Positions 11,301 through 20,963 of a stretch of DNA of 64,000 nucleotides are shown here, piece by piece (position 1 is the stretch's first letter; each line of letters opens with the position of its first letter). The notes below the pieces were generated by a model. That model was not told the origin of the DNA and ran no database searches. It was given only the letters and a program-made list of their open reading frames with translations. The translations under genes were made by a program, and so were the position numbers. The stretch spans positions 31,622,930-31,686,929 of the forward strand of contig CM040439.1 in the NCBI GenBank assembly GCA_022702705.1, in the 5' to 3' direction. This DNA is from Papilionanthe hookeriana x Papilionanthe teres. Lineage: Eukaryota; Streptophyta; Magnoliopsida; Asparagales; Orchidaceae.

Positions 11301-12040
11301 GAATGACTCGTTCAAGATTGAACTGATCAAACTGATCTAATAGCTAAAACCCTGATTCCACTAGCAGTTCTTACTACAATGGAGATGAGATCACTATTGT
11401 TCGATCGTCATCATCCAAAGCATCATCACGTGAATTTATCTTCTAGTAAATACCATCTAATTATCTTCATCGACTACCATAGTCTGATTACTAACATCCG
11501 ATCATTTTTGCTCAATGCACACCGCCTTATCATTTTTATTAGACAACAATCCCTCGACTATTAATTGTATGTCCCATTACTTCAAGCTTTAACAATTATT
11601 AAAGATCAACTCTGGTACACATAATCTTATCTTCTGCAAATAAAAATAAAGTCTAATTTTATAATTCTTTTATTTTTAAGATTTTTTTCACGTAAAAATT
11701 CTGATATCTCATATATTTTATTTTATTTGTTTGTATATGGAATCGCATACAGAATTAAGATAACAAGCTATCACTCTTCAGGTGACGCTATCTAATTATA
11801 GTTCCTAAATTATCAAAATTTTTGTTCTTCATAAAATTTTTGTTATGAAAATATATTGAGCATCTAGAAGCTTGTCTATTTCGTGGCCTTATCTTTGATT
11901 ATGTAAATGGCAGAAGATAATCATGATATTTTCAAGTACGTCCTCTACTACAAGACAAAATAGTGGGTGCAGTGTCCATTAAAATAATGGACACCTGCAG
12001 CAATGTGACCGTTAAAGTATTTATGGACTGTAGCAGTTCT
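8311..12040 (+). repeat. Upstream half of segmental duplication unit A, including an old LTR-like sequence
   Basis: Aligns in order with 22862-25573 upstream of locus B. Shared words include ttcatgttcacatttaca (8312), gtgagggtaatagataaggg (8568), the leader around 9990 (gtataaaaacgctggaaaca), and 10800-11560. Coding sequence is absent. About 9300-10960 looks like a gypsy LTR. It has palindromic words around ggtgcctaggcacc (9518-9531), the line gggagaagtataaaaacgctgg as a TATA region, and a conserved end word catgtgggatc (10877). Nothing recognisable lies at 8600-9300. The part 11330-11580 also matches the region upstream of locus C (about 42040-42290). Confidence 0.7.
11972..11994. other. Perfect hairpin in the promoter region of locus A
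   Basis: GTGTCCATT (11972-11980) and AATGGACAC (11986-11994) form a 9-bp stem with loop aaaat. It lies in a short segment starting tactacaagacaaaatag that is missing from the aligned promoter of locus B. The segment start resembles CACTA-transposon termini (CACTACAAGA). It could be a small MITE; no matching second end was found. Confidence 0.5.
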
Positions 12041-12046
12041 TATCAG

Positions 12047-12077
12047 CCAATAATGGAGGAATAAAAATTCTATATAT
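12047..12077 (+). promoter_or_regulatory. CCAAT box and TATA box of locus A
   Basis: CCAAT at 12047-12051 and TATATAT at 12071-12077, about 97 bp before the ATG. The same pair, with nearly the same spacing, precedes loci B and C, so the core promoter predates the duplications. Confidence 0.6.
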
Positions 12078-12173
12078 GGATTAGTTTTTAGAATTTAGAA
12101 TCTAAGAGTCATTCGAATCCCTACAATTGTGCAGTCATTAAGCTTCCCAGTCGCCCCCACCCCACCTTACACC

Positions 12174-12761
12174 ATGGAGGACATCTCCATCTTCTTGTGC
12201 TTAGCCCTCCTCCTTCCCTTCCTCATAACAAAACTAATACTAATCAACAGCAATAACAGGAGGAAGAATCTCCCTCCAAGCACACCTAATTCCCTTCCCA
12301 TCCTCGGCCACCTCTACCTCCTCAAGAAGCCACTACACCAATCCCTTGCCCATCTTGCATCACTACACGGCCCAATTCTCCTCCTCCGCTTCGGCATACG
12401 CCCCGTCCTCATCATCTCCTCTGCCTCCCTTGCAGAAGAGTGTTTCACCACGAACGACCTCACCTTTGCGAACCGCCCCAAACTTCCCTCTGCCATCCTC
12501 ACCACCTACAACTACACCAGCTTCGAATCCACATCATATGGCCCTCAATGGCGAGAAATGCGACGCATAGCCACCACCGAAGTACTTTCGGGCCATCGAC
12601 TTGCCTTCTTCTCGGATGTTCGTGCCTACGAGGCTCGAGCACTAGCCCGTCAACTCTTTCTTGATTCCACTCATGAGGATTTCACGAGGGTGGAGCTTAG
12701 GACACGACTTTCTGGTCTAACCATGAATGTGATAATGAAGATGACGGTCGGAAAGAGATAA
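12174..12761 (+). pseudogene. CYP81-like cytochrome P450, locus A: first part of exon 1, cut by a copia insertion
   Basis: Encodes residues 1-195 of a P450 closely matching locus B. It has an N-terminal membrane anchor (about residues 5-24), a Pro-rich hinge (NLPPSTPNSLPILGHL, about 32-47), and the C-helix W-R pair (GPQWREMRRIA, about 123-133). The ATG at 12174 matches the start of locus B and has the context accATGG. An in-frame upstream GTG at 12129 is not a likely start. The frame meets TAA at 12759-12761, inside the 5-bp duplicated target (ataat; the right copy is atact), so the stop comes from one base change at the insertion point. In locus B the same codon is Tyr196. The rest of the gene resumes at 17656. 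Confidence 0.93.
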
Positions 12762-12762
12762 T
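12758..12762 (+). repeat. Target-site duplication, left copy
   Basis: ataat immediately before the 5' LTR, paired with atact at 17655-17659 after the 3' LTR (4 of 5 identical). Five base pairs is the usual duplication for plant copia elements. Confidence 0.75.
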
Positions 12763-13197
12763 TGTTGGGTAATGTGGAGACCCGGTCCACCACATGTTAG
12801 CTTCCTAATTAAGGGCTACCTACCCCTCACCTACCATATACCACCTACCGCTCACCTACCTCCCACCTACCGCTCACCTCACTCTCTCCACCTACCAGCT
12901 CTCTTTGATTCTATAAATAGCCTCTTTTGGCTATTGGATGATGTACTAACAAGTTCTCCAAGAGGGAAAGAGAGGAAGATAGAGAAGAGAGGAAGGGAGA
13001 GAAGAAAATAGAGTTTTTTCTTGTAGAACGTCGAGGCGCTCGACGGTGTAGTCCTCGAAGAAATAAAATCCTCTCGCAACTCCGTGTGACGTAAGCAAAT
13101 TCGCCGAACCACGTAAATCCGTGTGTCGCTCCGGTGTTTATTTTCTGCGTGCATTTTTCGTTCCAATTTTACTTTATTGTCATCATTTTTCACGACG
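12763..13197 (+). repeat. 5' LTR of the copia element (435 bp)
   Basis: Starts TGTTGGGTAATGTGG and ends at cacgacg, aligned with cacaaca of the 3' LTR. TATA box tataaata at 12912-12919, followed by the purine-rich leader around 12959-13010. It differs from the other two LTR copies mainly by extra CG words (for example ctctcgcaac against ctctgcaac). Confidence 0.92.
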
Positions 13198-13199
13198 AT

Positions 13200-13211
13200 T
13201 GGTATCGGAGC
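13200..13211 (+). other. Primer-binding site of the copia element
   Basis: TGGTATCGGAGC starts two bases after the 5' LTR. The canonical plant copia site, complementary to the 3' end of initiator methionine tRNA, is TGGTATCAGAGC. The single difference is CAG to CGG, the same change seen throughout the element interior. Confidence 0.85.
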
Positions 13212-13233
13212 TTCGGTTCGGATCCGAGGAAGA

Positions 13234-16200
13234 ATGATGGCCGGAGGCAAGTGAAGGTTTCGGGGATCGAGAAATTCGACGGCACCGATTTTGGTTCTTG
13301 GAGAATGCGGATAGAGGACTCACCTCTATGGGAAGAAACTTCATCTTCGGTTCCTGGGCGAGCGACTGGAGAAGATGGACGAGGTCGATTGGAATGCGTT
13401 GGATCGACGGGTTCAGGGGTTATTCGATTAACCCTGTCGAGATCGATTGCACACAACGTTATCGAGGAGAGGACCATTGCGGATCTCATGGCAGCTTTGT
13501 CGAGTATGTATGAAAAGCGCGTCGGCAAATAACAAGGTGCATCGATGAAAAAGTTATTCGATTTGAAGATGGCGGAAGGTACGTCCGTTGTACGACATCC
13601 GAATGACTTTAATACTATCACAAATCAATCGTCGTCTGTCGAAATTGAATTCGGCTGATATTATTGGCTTCATTGCCAAATAGTCTGAAGGCTATGAGGA
13701 TGGCGATCGACGAATTACGCGAGTAAATCTAAGCTAAAATATGATGATATTCGTGATTTAATTTTGGGCTGAGGAGGTGCGTAGGAAAGATTCGGCGAGA
13801 CTTCGTCTTCGAGTTCGACGATCGAATGTTGATTTCGGAGGAGATCACATGACGGGAACTCGAACAAAGGAAGATCGAACTCGAAGTACGGAGCAGGAGC
13901 AAGTCGAAGCTCTGGTCAACAAGCAGCCTCGTTGGAACGTGGCAAAATTGGTCACATAAAGAAGAACTGCTGAAGTCCTAAAAAGACGGAGAACATCGAT
14001 GCTAATCGTTATGAATCGAAGAAGCTCGGGATGCGCGTTGTTGCTTACAGTTCACAACTCCGTTGACGACTAGATACTGGACTCAGGGGCTTCTTTCCAT
14101 ACATCTTCCCATGAGATTTAATGCAAAACTATGTTGCGAGTGACTTTGGAAAAGTATATCTCGCGGATGAGAAGCTTTGAATGTGGTTGGAATGGGAGAT
14201 ATCGACATTGCACTTTCGAACGATAACGGGTTGACACTCGCAAAGGTCGGACACATTCTCGAACTAAAAAGAACCTCATTTACGTTAGGCGAACTTGATG
14301 AGTGTGGACATTCAGTAGTATTCTCAGATGGCACCTGGAAGTACTGGCTCGGGGTAAGAAAATAGGTACGCTATATATGACTACTGGTTTAATTAATAGT
14401 GTTGATACTACTGTTGTAGAGAGCACAACAGAGTTGTGGCATTATAAACCTGGTCACATGAGTCAAAGAGGTATGAAGGAACTTCGGTCCGGAGGAATGC
14501 TACGAGGCGAAGACAGTTGATCTTGGCATATGTGAGAGTTGCATTATGGGGAAACGGAGGAAGGTCGGTTTCTTGAAAAGTGGCGGGACGCCAAGGCGGA
14601 AGAGCCTGGATCTTGTACACACGGATGTGTGGGGACCTTCCCGAGTGACATCTTTTGGAGGCTCTCGCTACTACGTCACATTCATAGACGATCACGGCGA
14701 GAAGGTATGGGTCTACTTTACGAAGCATAAATACGATGTATTTAATGTGTTCGGGACTTGGAAGTCTATGGTTGAGACAGAGACGAGGCTTAAAGTTAAA
14801 ATGTCGAGGTCGATAATGGTGGTGAGTACATTGATGGTGGATTCGAGGAGTATTGTGCGGCTCGGGGCATCGGAATGGAGAAGACCATTCCGGGGACACC
14901 ACAACAAAATGGTGTTGCGAGAGCGCATGAACAGGGACCATCAATGAGAGGGCTAGAAGCATGAGATTGCACGCCGGACTACCACCGGTTTTGGGCGAAG
15001 CGATCGGCCTGCAGTTTATTTGATCAACGAGGGGCCATCCGTTCCATTAAGCGTGAATTACACGAGGAGGTGCGGAGTGGGAAAGAGGTCGGATTTTCTC
15101 ACCTTAAGACTTTTGGTTGTCTTTCATATGTTCTTATTAATCCGGATGCTCGAAGTAAGCTTGAAGCTAAGTCGAAAAGTGTTACTTCATTGGGCTATGA
15201 AGATGATGCATTTGGGTATCGTTTCAGGATGATCGAGATCGGAAGATCATACGGAGCGGGAACGTGATCTTCGATGAGAAGATGATGTACAAGGACGAAG
15301 CCGAATACGAGTTTACGAAACAACATCTGCGAAATGCGAGTTGGTAAAACTTGATGATTTATCGGAGGTTACGGTTCGGCACGAAGATGAAGGTGATGAA
15401 GAGAGTGGGTCCGAGGCACCGCATTCCATTGTTTCGCGATCGGTTTCGGAGCGATCTACCCCTACGATTGCGGTTCGCGAGTCGAAAGGGCTAAACGTTC
15501 TCCGCAGAGGTATTCTCCTACTTTAAACTACATTCTGCTGACAGATGGTGGAGAACCTCAGAGTTATGAAGAAACATTACAAGATGGAAATTCGAACAAG
15601 TGGGACCTAGCCATGAAGGAGGAGATGGATTCTCTGCTAGAAAATCAGACTTGGGAGCTAACAGATCTTCCATCAGGGAATAATGTATTACACAACAAGT
15701 AGGTGTATCGGGTGAAGACGGAGCATGATGGCAGTAAGAGGTACAAGGCTGAACTTGTTGTGAAAGGTTTTCGGCGAAGCATGGTATTGATTATTCGAGA
15801 TTTTCTCTCTGTGGTGAAGCTTACAACCATCGGAATGGTGCGTCCATGGTGGCTGCGAAAATCTCTTCCTTGAGCGATTAGATGTAAAAACGGCTTTTCT
15901 TCATGGAGACCTTGAAGAAGACATCTACATGCACCGACACTGAAGGGTTCGTGGTACGAGGGAAAGGAAGACTCGGTTGCATATTGAGAAAGAGCTTGTA
16001 TGGCACGAAGCGAAGCTCCTAGACGAGTGGTACGAAGTTTGATAAATTCATGCTCGATGCGAGGTACGGAAGATGTCGGGCGGATCATTCTTTGCTATGT
16101 CGAGTATTTTGACAATTCATATATCATCCTACTTGTTGTATGTGGATGATATGCTTATTGCGAGGGCTAGCATTTATGAGATTAATAATCGAAGAAGCGG

Positions 16201-17105
16201 ATGTCGAAACACTTTGCGAATGAAGGATTTGGGAGCGGCAAAGCAAATCCTTGGCATGAAGATTATCGGAGACGAGTCGAAGGTACATTAAGACTTTCAC
16301 GAAGTCTGAATATGTGAAAAAGGTGCTTAGCGAGGTTCGATATGGATAAGGCGAAACCGGTTGGCACACCCTTGGGCGGTCATTTCGGACTCGGCAGAGT
16401 CGGTCACCCACGTCGGAGGAGGAACAAGACTACATGGGTAAGGTTCCTTACGCTTCGGCTATTGGTTCACTTATGTATGCTATGGTACGCACTAGACCGG
16501 ATATTGCCGATGCGAGTGGGAGTTGTGAGCGGATACATGAGTAATCAGGGAAAGAACATTGGGAAGGCTGTGAAGTGGATCTTCGGATACCTAAAGGGCT
16601 CTTCGAAACACGCTTGTGTTTCTCGGGAAAGAGCACGGAGGTACGAGGCTATGTTGATGCGGATTTAGGCTGGCGATATTGACGATAGGAAGAGTACTAC
16701 GAGGTTATGTTTATACTCTTGGTGGTACTTGCGGTGTCATGGGGCTCGAATTTGCGAGAAGACGGTTTCTTTGTCCACTACGGAAGGCGAGTATGTTGCA
16801 GTATCAGAGGCTACGAAAGGAGATGATATGGCTGCAAAGTTTCTTGGAAGAATTGGGTAAGGAGGTTCAGAAGGGCACTCTACAGTGATAGTTAGAGCGC
16901 TATATTCCTTGCCAGGAATCCTGCATTTCAATCCAGGACCAAACACATTCAGATCAGGTATCACTTCATACGATCATTATTAAATGACGAACGGTTTCTA
17001 CTTGAGAAAATTTGTGGAAGCAAAAATCCTGCTGATATGTTGACAAAGGGAGTTACTCTTGAGAAATTGAAGTTGTGCGCAGCTTCAGTTGGTCTTCTAG
17101 CTTGA
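13234..17105 (+). pseudogene. Copia gag-pol polyprotein, frameshifted
   Basis: Domains in order: gag with IEKFDGTDFGSWRMRIED near 13266-13320 and LTLSRSIAHNVI near 13429-13463; a CCHC zinc knuckle remnant (about 13929-13972); aspartic protease LDSGAS near 14077; the GAG-pre-integrase helix near 14435-14480; integrase with VHTDVWGPS, YYVTFIDD and VWVYF (about 14600-14720); RT with KWDLAMKEEMDSLL near 15600, LDVKTAFLHGDLEED near 15880 and the catalytic YVDD at 16139-16150; RNase H from about 16340 to 17105 with a mostly clean tail from 16800. An intact element would encode one long polyprotein of about 1,300 residues. Here no open frame exceeds about 150 residues. Many breaks sit at lost or gained bases next to former CAG/CTG triplets. 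Confidence 0.9.
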
Positions 17106-17213
17106 AGACAGAGGCTTTGAGTTGCAGAGGTGGAGAATATCGTGTTTGAGGAAAAGTTTGGTACAGCCAGCAGATGTTGCGGCACTGTAGGTGGTACGGT
17201 GAGTGTCCCGGTC

Positions 17214-17227
17214 TCGAGTGGGAGAAT
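17214..17227 (+). other. Polypurine tract of the copia element
   Basis: A purine-rich stretch (cgagtgggagaat) directly before the 3' LTR primes plus-strand synthesis in this class. The copy at about 6963-6974 reads aagtgggagaat. Confidence 0.7.
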
Positions 17228-17654
17228 TGTTGGGTAATGTGGAGACCGGTCCACTACATGTTAGCTTCCTAATTAAGGTGCTACCTACCCCTCACCTACC
17301 ATATACCACCTACCGCTCACCTACCTCCCACCTGCCGCTCATCTACCTCCCACCTACCACTCTCGCTTTGTTCATAAATAGCCTCTTTTGGCTATTGAAT
17401 GATGTACGACAAGTTCTCCGAGAGAGAAGAGAGGAAGATAGAAAGAGAGGAAGGGAGAGAAGAAAATAGAGTTTTTTCTTGTAAACGTCGAGGCGCTCGA
17501 CGGTGTAATTCCTCGAAGAAATAAAATCCTCCTGCAACTCCGTGGACGTAGGCAAATTTGCCGAACCACGTAAATCTGTGTGTCGCTCTGGTGTTTATTT
17601 TCTGCGTGCATTTTTAGTTCCAATTTTACTTTATTGTCATCATTTTTCACAACA
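17228..17654 (+). repeat. 3' LTR of the copia element (427 bp)
   Basis: Starts TGTTGGGTAATGTGG, ends CACAACA, then atact of the target duplication. Its TATA box has decayed to cataaata (about 17373-17380). Confidence 0.92.
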
Positions 17655-17659
17655 ATACT
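17655..17659 (+). repeat. Target-site duplication, right copy
   Basis: atact directly after the 3' LTR. Locus B has the same atact in agatactacggg, so this is the unmutated target. Confidence 0.75.
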
Positions 17660-18696
17660 ATGGGGAAGAATCCCTGGACAAAGAGGCACGACGGTTCAGG
17701 GGGTTAATAGAAGAGGCTTTCACCCTCGACGTCGCTTCTAATGTTGGCGATTTTCTTCCTTCTGTGATCGGGTGGTTGGCATGGCGAAGAGTGCAGAATA
17801 GAAGAGCACAAATTCATACCCACAGAGACAATTTTATACAAGCCATTGTAGAGGAGCACAAGTCGATGATGAAAGAAAAAGTTGGAGACTTGGCAGAAAA
17901 AGAGAGGCGCAATAAAACAATGATGGAAGCCATATTATCGCTCCAAGGAACCTATCCCGAACAATACAATGACCGTTTCATCAAGTCCCTTATTACAGTA
18001 TTTTGATTCTAAACCTTTCTAGCTAATTTTCTCTTTAGCTTCTCCATAATTAACACGATCCTCATCTCTCTTTTGTAGACTTTAGTGTCAGCAGGAATAG
18101 ACACTGCCTCAAATACCATGGAATGGGCAATGTCTCTTCTTCTAAACAATCCCGAGATACTCCTGAAAGCTGGTGAAGAAATCGATGAAAAAGTAGGGCA
18201 TGGTCATCTTATTGAAGAATCAGATCTGGCCAACCTTCCATATCTCCATTGCATCATCAACGAGACACTTCGAATGTATCCCGTAGGTCCTCTTCTTGTA
18301 CCTCACGAATCACTAGAAGAATGTAAGGTGGGAGGCTATAATATACCGAAGGGAACGATGCTTTTGGTGAATGCTTATATGATTCAAAGGGATCCGACGA
18401 TATGGTCGGAGCCAACAAAATTTCTTCCAGAAAGATTTATTCAGAACAACAAAGTGGAAGGAGGGAAGATGATTCCCTTTGGAATGGGGAGAAGAAGATG
18501 TCCAGGTGAAGTACTTGCCATGAAAGAGTTAGGCTTAGTTTTGGGTACTTTGATTCAGTGTTTTGAGTGGAGAAGAATTGGATCGAAAGAGGTGGACATG
18601 AAAGAAGGCTCCGGCCTCGCAATGGCGAAAGTCTATCCTCTAGAAGCAATGTGCAGGCCACGCCAAAGCATGATTTCTACTTTATCTCAACTGTAG
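17656..18696 (+). pseudogene. CYP81-like cytochrome P450, locus A: rest of exon 1, intron and exon 2
   Basis: Exon 1 resumes with YYGEESLDKEARRF at 17656, in the phase left at 12758, and runs 114 codons to 17997. The intron is 17998-18078 (81 bp, GT...AG, phase 0). Exon 2 is 18079-18696, 205 codons plus TAG. Motifs are I-helix AGIDTAS, K-helix ETLR, PERF, and the heme loop PFGMGRRRCPGE with the Cys ligand. Counted with the first part, the frame gives exactly 514 residues, the same as locus B, so the insertion is the only clear lesion apart from its TAA. A truncated second half could only be made from a new start and would lack the membrane anchor and the C-helix. The locus is best called a disrupted gene. 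Confidence 0.93.
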
Positions 18697-19085
18697 AACT
18701 CTCAAATGAATATATTTATCATTTGATGATAAAGTCTTATTTAAGAGGGTGGTAAAAATAAACGTGTGGTTTGGGTTATTGGCGATGCCTGAAATTAAGT
18801 TTATAACTTTGCTTTCGAATTTATAAAAATGAGATTTGTAACTCTTTCTTTGTTCTAAAAATTCATTCTGTCAAAAGCTTTTATAACTTTAAATTAGGCG
18901 CTCTAAAAATTTAAGGGTTAGTTTCTTTCAATTCATTTTAATTGTAATATAATGTTTTATGGAAAATCGTAGAGTTATTTGAGTAGAAATTAAATATATG
19001 TAATATTTTATTCTTTTGTGTTTCATTTGAGATTTAAATCTGAAATGTCGTAGATAAATTTATCATTTATGTTTAATTTCGTCAT
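18697..19085 (+). other. 3' flank of locus A, duplicated after locus B
   Basis: Possible polyadenylation signal AATAAA at 18757-18762, within a line shared with locus B (taaaaataaa then gtggtttggg). The rest aligns piecewise with 27360-27985 (for example cattctgt then aaaagcttttaa, and agagttatttga). No gene is seen. Confidence 0.6.
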
Positions 19086-20937
19086 ATGACATGAATCTCG
19101 ACATAACTTTATGAGTAAAAACTATTTAAATTTCGATTAAAAATCATCTAGAACTCTAATTTTAACAAACTTACAATTAAACCTACCGAATCGACGACAC
19201 GGACCCAAAAAGACAAAAATTGGTCAAATACGATTCAAATGATGTGCAGGTCACGCCGTTAAGCCACTTTTAAAAGTATTCTACGTTTAATTGAAATATC
19301 AAACCGATTCTAAATCTATCAAGTTTATAGTCAAATCGAGCGTCTTGGAGAAATGAATCCAACAAGCTCAAGATCTATCACTTTCTGACATCATTAAGTC
19401 ACATGCATATCCATAGAATGTTGTCCGATCAAGGGAACCTTCATGGGTCGTTCGATTAGAGTAGTTCGGATTCCTTTCTTAATTATATAACCTAGACTTT
19501 ATAAATTGAGCTTTAAAGGGATATCAATTTAGAAGGACATCGAAGCTTGGAGAACGAGCTAAAGCTGTTAGAAGGACATCGAAGCTTGGAGAATGAGCTA
19601 AAGCTGAACATTGTTTCAACACCCTGTGAATTTCTCTTGCTCCTACAGTCATCGACTACCGTTGACTACCACCTATCGACCAATTTCTATTGCTATCCAC
19701 CAGCCTCTCTCATCATTCACTAGGTTGTCATATGATCTTTGCAATGAATTCTCTTGTAGAATCACAGCATGCGTTACAGAATCCCAACATATATTGTAGA
19801 AAAATGAGATGCCCAACCTAGTAATAAGTTATACAGTACACCGTGCAATGGCACATCCCAATGGTAGTGTACAACATACTTTGAATACGGTGCAATGATA
19901 CACCCCATTGATGGTGTAACAATGCAGGCCACATATGATACAACGATGCACCCCGGAGATGGTATAATAACAAACCATGAATACAGTGCATCGACGCACT
20001 TTGCATATGATGCAATGACACACACCTCAACAGCAGTTAGCAACTACTCATTATACAATGACCTTCTTCAGAGCCGTGAAGTTCTGCTATCACATCTGAC
20101 AAATATGGTCTATGTGACCAACTACAATCTACATAGTTCACTACTCGTGCAACTCCTAACTGCAGCCTCTGATCTACAAATGTTATCATAGCTTATGCCT
20201 CACGCAACTCTCCAATCCAGCCTCGATGGCCTGCAGATTTCATCCTAGCTCACTATTATAGCCTATGTGACCAAATGCAGTCTATGTAGCTCACAGCTCA
20301 TGCACCTCATGACTCAGGACCACATAACTTAATTGTTATCACACTCACCACTATGTCCTACATGACCAACTAAGGCTTATGTGGTCTCTAACCCATGTGG
20401 CTCCTAGTTTTGGCCTTTGCAGCCTACAACATCATCACAATTTACCACTATATACTATGTGGCTCATGACTCCCGTAACTTCATACTACGACCTGTATGG
20501 GTATCTGATGATCCCGAAGCAACCATCCATGTCCTTTACAGCCAATTACTTCTACGACATTCAACTACGGCCTCTACAACAAGCTGGCACTACAACCGCC
20601 ATCTACAAAGTTCATGGTGGGCTACTGCTTTCATAGCCATTGACTATGGCCTTTGCAACACATTATAGCTATTATTGTTGAACTATGATTGTGTATCAAA
20701 TATGTAACTCTATCTTCCCTACATTTGGAGAAGCGTAGACACATGTACTCACAGTTATAGTGTATTTTTTAAATTGAGTTAGACATCATGGATTTTTTTC
20801 ATTTTTCATAGTTTGCTATTTAAAAATTTTAGGCGTCTCTTCCTACTTATTTCTTTTTAATTCATTGAGTGTATGTTGGATTTTTGTGTAATGTTGATAT
20901 GTTAAATTTATTACTCTACTACCAAAACCTTCCAACA
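19085..20937 (+). repeat. Gypsy-like LTR, family R2, copy 1 (5' end unclear)
   Basis: Aligns with 28530-29337. Shared words lie near 19140-19170, 19390-19420, 19455-19480 and 19560-19615. It ends ccaaca at 20937, just before a primer-binding-site-like TGGCACCGTTTGTGGGAA (20946-20963). It is longer than copy 2 because of degenerate short repeats at 19850-20660, where atgatgcaccc-type and catgtggctc-type words recur. Open frames there are by-products of the repeats. Confidence 0.55.
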
Positions 20938-20945
20938 TATCAATT

Positions 20946-20963
20946 TGGCACCGTTTGTGGGAA
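20946..20963 (+). other. Primer-binding-site-like sequence of R2 copy 1
   Basis: TGGCACCGTTTGTGGGAA. The near-identical word TGGCGCCGTCTGTGGGAA is common after LTRs of plant Ty3/gypsy elements. The second copy (29348-29365) reads TAGCGCCATCTGTGGGAA. Confidence 0.5.

Larger units (their letters stand above)
12763..17654 (+). mobile_element. Ty1/copia LTR retrotransposon inserted in P450 exon 1 (4,892 bp)
   Basis: The element runs 5' LTR, primer-binding site, gag-pol, polypurine tract, 3' LTR, in the same orientation as the P450. Domain order protease, integrase, RT, RNase H places it in Ty1/copia, and its protein motifs resemble the Tnt1-type elements of plants. Flanks carry a 5-bp target-site duplication, and the P450 reading frame is exactly continuous across it. 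The interior reading frame is broken at many sites. Most breaks fit a systematic CAG/CTG to CG change rather than random decay (see findings), so its apparent age may be exaggerated. Confidence 0.95.

Noticed and set aside
12129..12173. In-frame upstream extension of locus A from GTG
   Set aside because: Locus B starts at the equivalent of 12174 with a good ATG context; GTG starts are not expected in plant nuclear genes.
12879..13621. Minus-strand open frames of 123 and 143 residues
   Set aside because: They overlap the copia LTR, primer-binding site and gag on the opposite strand and show no family features.
14408..14962. 184-residue open frame on the minus strand
   Set aside because: It is antisense to copia integrase, whose + strand motifs are clear; its length is explained by the altered, CG-rich composition.
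19774..20043. Cys/His-rich minus-strand open frames
   Set aside because: Three frames are open at once over short degenerate repeats (atgatgcaccc-type); the Cys and His come from the repeat words, not from a zinc-finger protein.
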